Shown piece by piece: positions 60,712 through 64,000 of a stretch of DNA of 64,000 nucleotides. Numbering within the stretch: the first letter of the stretch is position 1; each line of letters begins with the position of its first letter. The DNA is from Anaerolineaceae bacterium (GTDB lineage Bacteria > Chloroflexota > Anaerolineae > Promineifilales > Promineifilaceae): contig PABI01000162.1 of assembly GCA_002699125.1 (NCBI GenBank), positions 1-64,000 on the forward strand. The letters run 5' to 3'. Below the pieces are notes generated by a model, which saw only the letters and a list, made by a program, of their open reading frames with translations, searched no databases and was not told where the DNA came from. A program made the translations under genes and the position numbers.

Positions 60712-62799
60712 ATGAGCGACACGTTATCCATTGATTCCAACCAGTTACATGGCCTGTGGCAAAGGCTGGCTGAAGAGCTGTTAAATATTTTTGATGCACA
60801 CGGTGTTTGTGCGGTGGTGGCTAATGAAACGGCCGTCTTCGCCCAAACAACCACCGTCGTCGGCATCAGCGATCCGCAGAAAAAATATTTTGACGTGTGG
60901 ATTTGTGATAAAGACGGCCGTCTCCAGCAAACCCGCTGGAACAAAGAACACGCCTCCTTTGCCAGCTTCCTGGTCGCCGAGCAACCCACCCTGCAAGAAA
61001 AATTCAATCAACCACCGGCCGAACTCATTCGCAGCGAGCTGTGGCAGCTGCCCCGCGAGCGCATCATGGCCGTGCCGCTGCCTGCCCCGGGCCGCTATGC
61101 GCCCGTCACCCCACCCGGCATCCTTTGCTTGATAGATCCTGATGACGGCCATCCACTCATTGAGCCAGAAAACATTGCTGCGTTAGCCACCCACGTAACT
61201 ATGGGACTGGATCGCGCCTTTCTGCGCCAAACGGTGGGGCGGCAGGACATCGAGTTTGCCGTCGTTTCCGAGATTAGTTACGCGCTAACCTCCACCCTGA
61301 GCTTGCAGAACATTTACCGCCAGCTGATGGAGCCGGTACGCCGCACGCTTAACGTGGGCTCTGTTTCTGTGGGCCTTATCGAACAACCTTCGGGCGACAT
61401 CATTTTTGTCGATATGCTGATGGGCGATTTGTTTAAAGATTTGCCCCAAATTCGTCTGAAGAAGGGACAAGGCATCGCCGGTTGGGTGTCAGAGAATCGC
61501 CAATCAGTCATCATCAACGATGTCTATTCTGACAAACGCTTTTATTCGCGCGTGGATCGCCAGTCGGGCTTCCAGACGAGCAACATGATTTGTATTCCGC
61601 TGCAAATTGAAGATCGGGTGATCGGCATTTTGCAGGCGATTAACAAACAAAACGGCGACTTTAACGAGAATGATTTGCGCCTGCTGCAAGCGATTGGCGG
61701 GCCGCTGGCGGCGGCAATTGAGAATGCCAGCTTGCACACGGCCGTTCTCGCCGAAAAGCGCCGCATTGAAACCATCTTCGCCAACATGTCTGAAGGCATG
61801 ATGACCGTTGACGCCGACGGCCTCATCACCCACGCCAACGACTCCCTGCTCAGCCTGCTGTTCCGCGATTTGCCCTCGCTGCTGGGCCAGAAAGCCAACG
61901 ACATGATTCGCCTCACCAACGGCAGCCTGAATGAGTTTATGCAGCGCGTGCTCAACGCCAGTGAAGATTATCCCCAGCTGGCCACCGAGATGAGCCAGCG
62001 CGGCGGCAGCACGGTGCCCGTTTTGCTCAGCGGTGCACCCATCCGGGATGAAAATGGTGAAGTCACCGAAATGATCTTTGTCTTCAGCGACCTGAGCCAG
62101 ATTCGCGAAGTAGAACGGCTGCGTGACGACTTTTTCCACGGCATCATCCACGAACTGCGCACGCCGTTAGCCACCATTTTGATGTATGCGCGCCTGCTGC
62201 GCGAAGGCAAAGCGCAACAAAAAGAAAAGGCCGACCGCTTCCTGGGCGTTATTGAGCGGGAAAGCGACCGGCTGCAAAAGATGGTGCGCCAGATGCTGGA
62301 AGTGGTCAAAATGGAAGCCAGCGAATTCCAGCGCAGCAACGATCTGGTAAACCTCAACGACCTGTTCGACGAAATTTTGCCCCCCCTGGCCGACCGGGCC
62401 ACCGAAAAAGGACTCACCTTCCGCCAGCGCATCACCGGCGACATGCCCCAGGTGCTGGGCAACCAGGAAACGTACCATCTCATCTTCAAGAACCTCATCG
62501 ACAACGCCGTCAAGTTTACGCTGTCCGGCACGGTGCGCGTGGAAGCTTTTGCCGATAATGGCCAGATTGTAGTGCAGGTAAAAGACGACGGCATTGGCAT
62601 TCCGCGTCAGGCGCTGCCCAATTTGTTCGGCCGATTCTTCCGGGCGCAAACGGCCGTTGAGCGGGGCATCGCCGGTACCGGGCTGGGTCTCTACATGGTC
62701 AAAGTCGCCGTCGAGAATTATAATGGCACCATTCAGGTGAAAAGCACGGCAGGCAAGGGCACAACCTTCACGGTCAAACTCCCCATCGCCGAAGAATAA
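60712..62799 (+). CDS. Soluble sensor histidine kinase (GAF-PAS-HisKA-HATPase)
   Basis: A 695-residue cytoplasmic kinase. An N-terminal region of about 175 residues (degenerate GAF-like) is followed by a GAF domain (180-345), a PAS domain (350-465), HisKA with IIHELRTP (His480) and HATPase (575-692, with DDGIGIP and GTGLGLYM). The protein has no membrane segment. The response regulator is not adjacent. The NifS gene starts 116 bases downstream; any link is unproven. Confidence 0.94.
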   Translation: MSDTLSIDSNQLHGLWQRLAEELLNIFDAHGVCAVVANETAVFAQTTTVVGISDPQKKYFDVWICDKDGRLQQTRWNKEHASFASFLVAEQPTLQEKFNQPPAELIRSELWQLPRERIMAVPLPAPGRYAPVTPPGILCLIDPDDGHPLIEPENIAALATHVTMGLDRAFLRQTVGRQDIEFAVVSEISYALTSTLSLQNIYRQLMEPVRRTLNVGSVSVGLIEQPSGDIIFVDMLMGDLFKDLPQIRLKKGQGIAGWVSENRQSVIINDVYSDKRFYSRVDRQSGFQTSNMICIPLQIEDRVIGILQAINKQNGDFNENDLRLLQAIGGPLAAAIENASLHTAVLAEKRRIETIFANMSEGMMTVDADGLITHANDSLLSLLFRDLPSLLGQKANDMIRLTNGSLNEFMQRVLNASEDYPQLATEMSQRGGSTVPVLLSGAPIRDENGEVTEMIFVFSDLSQIREVERLRDDFFHGIIHELRTPLATILMYARLLREGKAQQKEKADRFLGVIERESDRLQKMVRQMLEVVKMEASEFQRSNDLVNLNDLFDEILPPLADRATEKGLTFRQRITGDMPQVLGNQETYHLIFKNLIDNAVKFTLSGTVRVEAFADNGQIVVQVKDDGIGIPRQALPNLFGRFFRAQTAVERGIAGTGLGLYMVKVAVENYNGTIQVKSTAGKGTTFTVKLPIAEE

Positions 62800-62914
62800 C
62801 CAAACTTTTCCTTGCGACTCCAATCCTCATATGGTTTGTGAGAAAAACAAAGCGAAATCTGTTGATAAAATCCCCCCACATGCGGATTAGTTTAAGTCAG
62901 GTACAAACTCAATT

Positions 62915-64000
62915 ATGTCAACACACATCTACCTCGATCACGGCGCTTCCACGCCGGTACATCCCCAGGTTATTGAAAAAATGCTGCCGTTTTGGACGGA
63001 CCATTACGGCAATCCATCCTCGTCGCACGTGCACGGCCGTTCCGCTGGATTTGCCCTGGACGAAGCACGGCTCACCATTGCCCAACTGATGAACGCGCAG
63101 GCCAAAGAAATTGTCTTCACCGGCTGCGGCTCAGAAAGCGACAATCTGGCCATTCGCGGCGTGATGTGGGCGGCGCGCAAGAACGGCACCGGCAACCACC
63201 TCATCACCAGCGCCATTGAGCACGAGGCGGTTTTGGAAACGGCCGTTCAATTACGTGACCATTTCAACTTTGACCTGACGATTTTGGGGGTGGATAAATA
63301 CGGCCGTGTCTCCGTAGACGACGTCGCCGCCGCCATCCGCCCCGATACCACGCTCATCTCCATCATGGCGGCCAACAACGAAATCGGCACGATGCAGCCC
63401 ATTCAGCAGATTGGCGCGCTGGCCCGCGAACACGGCATCTTGTTCCACACGGACGCGGTGCAGGCAGCGGCCACCACCCGCTGGGACATGGCCACCATGC
63501 CCATCGACCTGCTCAGCATGGCGCCGCACAAATTTTACGGCCCTAAGGGCGTGGGGATTTTGTACGTACGGGACGGGATTGAGCTAATTTCTTCGTTAAC
63601 GGGGGGCGGGCAGGAAGACGGCCGTCGCTCCGGCACCGTCAACGTCGCCTTTGCCGTGGGTGCGGCTGAAGCATTTCAACTGGCCCAAAACAACATCGAG
63701 GAACGGGTCGCCCACGACACCAGCCTGCGCGACAATCTCATTGTCGGCATCATGGCCGCCGTGCCTGCCGACGAGATCATCCTCACCGGCCACCCCACCG
63801 AGCGACTGCCCCACCACGCCAGCTTCGCCCTCAAAAACATGAGCGGCAACGATTTGCTCATGCACCTGGACATGGCCGGCATCAGCGCCAGCAGCGGTTC
63901 CGCCTGCAAAACCGGCGACCCCAAGCCCTCCGCCATCCTGGAAACAATTGGCCTGGACCCCGCCTGGACCAAAGGTGGCCTGCGCTTCACCGTCGGCCAC
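62915..64000 (+). CDS. Cysteine desulfurase (NifS/IscS type), C-terminus cut by window edge
   Basis: 362 residues seen. The PLP lysine is Lys206 (SMAPHKFYGPKG) and the persulfide cysteine is Cys331 in SASSGSACKTG. The start MSTHIYLDHGASTP gives the usual N-terminus (CysDH motif); AGGT is a weak ribosome site. It supplies sulfur for Fe-S clusters or tRNA thiolation. The short SGSAC loop is of the group I (IscS/NifS) type. It runs off the window before its stop. Confidence 0.95.
   Translation, partial: MSTHIYLDHGASTPVHPQVIEKMLPFWTDHYGNPSSSHVHGRSAGFALDEARLTIAQLMNAQAKEIVFTGCGSESDNLAIRGVMWAARKNGTGNHLITSAIEHEAVLETAVQLRDHFNFDLTILGVDKYGRVSVDDVAAAIRPDTTLISIMAANNEIGTMQPIQQIGALAREHGILFHTDAVQAAATTRWDMATMPIDLLSMAPHKFYGPKGVGILYVRDGIELISSLTGGGQEDGRRSGTVNVAFAVGAAEAFQLAQNNIEERVAHDTSLRDNLIVGIMAAVPADEIILTGHPTERLPHHASFALKNMSGNDLLMHLDMAGISASSGSACKTGDPKPSAILETIGLDPAWTKGGLRFTVGH

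Larger units (their letters stand above)
236..63627. repeat. Genome-wide palindromic octamer ACGGCCGT, about 100 copies
   Basis: I counted about 100 exact copies by eye: 18 in the first 10 kb, then 14, 15, 16, 21 and 8 per 10 kb, and 9 in the last 4 kb. The preferred context is AAACGGCCGTTT. In genes it encodes Thr-Ala-Val, Asn/Asp-Gly-Arg or Arg-Pro depending on frame. It is missing from 17.9-22.8 kb (secA, prs), from the IS110 element (30.6-32.46 kb), and from 50-53 kb and 57.4-59.2 kb. Single-base variants (GCGGCCGT, ACGGCCGC) are also common. Confidence 0.9.

Noticed and set aside
1..64000. tRNA, rRNA or prophage genes
   Set aside because: None were recognised on either strand; the search was by eye, so a tRNA could be missed.

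Overview
The window looks like a bacterial chromosome segment, most plausibly from Chloroflexota (Anaerolineae/Caldilineae-like). This is inferred from gene style: a very long SecA, soluble multi-GAF histidine kinases, Thr/Pro-linked SH3 and beta-propeller lipoproteins, a stand-alone cobalamin-binding mutase subunit with MeaB, and HdeD/GlsB/AI-2E-type membrane proteins. No rRNA, tRNA, CRISPR array or prophage was found. The strongest genome-wide signal is a palindromic octamer, ACGGCCGT (often extended to AAACGGCCGTTT), which I counted by eye about 100 times in 64 kb. It lies in genes and spacers, on either side of strand switches, and is absent from the one clear insertion sequence.

Layout. 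1-7 kb: an FAD oxidoreductase cut by the window edge, an OsmC protein, then a plus-strand run of FAD monooxygenase, rhodanese, small protein and MFS exporter, followed by an SH3 lipoprotein. 7-13.4 kb: a membrane protein, lipid kinase plus P-loop kinase with an 86-base overlap, mutM with a conserved companion, and adenosine deaminase. 13.4-24.3 kb, minus strand: a 1349-residue multi-GAF kinase, secA, prs, meaB and the B12-binding subunit. 24.5-28.9 kb: a six-SH3 secreted protein, a DUF1294 protein, and a metal-uptake operon (znuC-znuB-Fur-family regulator) with a palindrome at its start. 29-32.7 kb: a beta-propeller lipoprotein that an IS110-family element appears to have cut, with its tail left on the far side. 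32.8-38.9 kb: GlsB, an ABC exporter coupled to two AI-2E-family permeases, and HdeD.

38.9-50 kb: a minus-strand carbohydrate group (GH13 branching enzyme-like protein, DUF1232, GT4 glycosyltransferase, (alpha/alpha)6-barrel hydrolase, SDR), a second beta-propeller lipoprotein, a LysE exporter flanked by inverted copies of a MITE-like repeat, and an SDR-QueA-like pair. 50-64 kb: a third AI-2E permease, map, two membrane proteins, a tandem ArsR-DUF2087 regulator pair behind a four-box operator, a GNAT, a nicotinamidase-like hydrolase behind two 17-bp palindromes, a VWA protein, an unannotated 36-residue membrane peptide, clpP, eno, a GAF-PAS histidine kinase, and a cysteine desulfurase that runs off the end.

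The spacers carry at least five families of short dispersed palindromes or MITE-like repeats besides the octamer. The observations most worth following are the octamer, the candidate guide-RNA arm of the IS110 element, and the two well-defined promoter-operator arrays at 54.1 and 56.1 kb. All functional names rest on sequence recognition alone; no database search was run.
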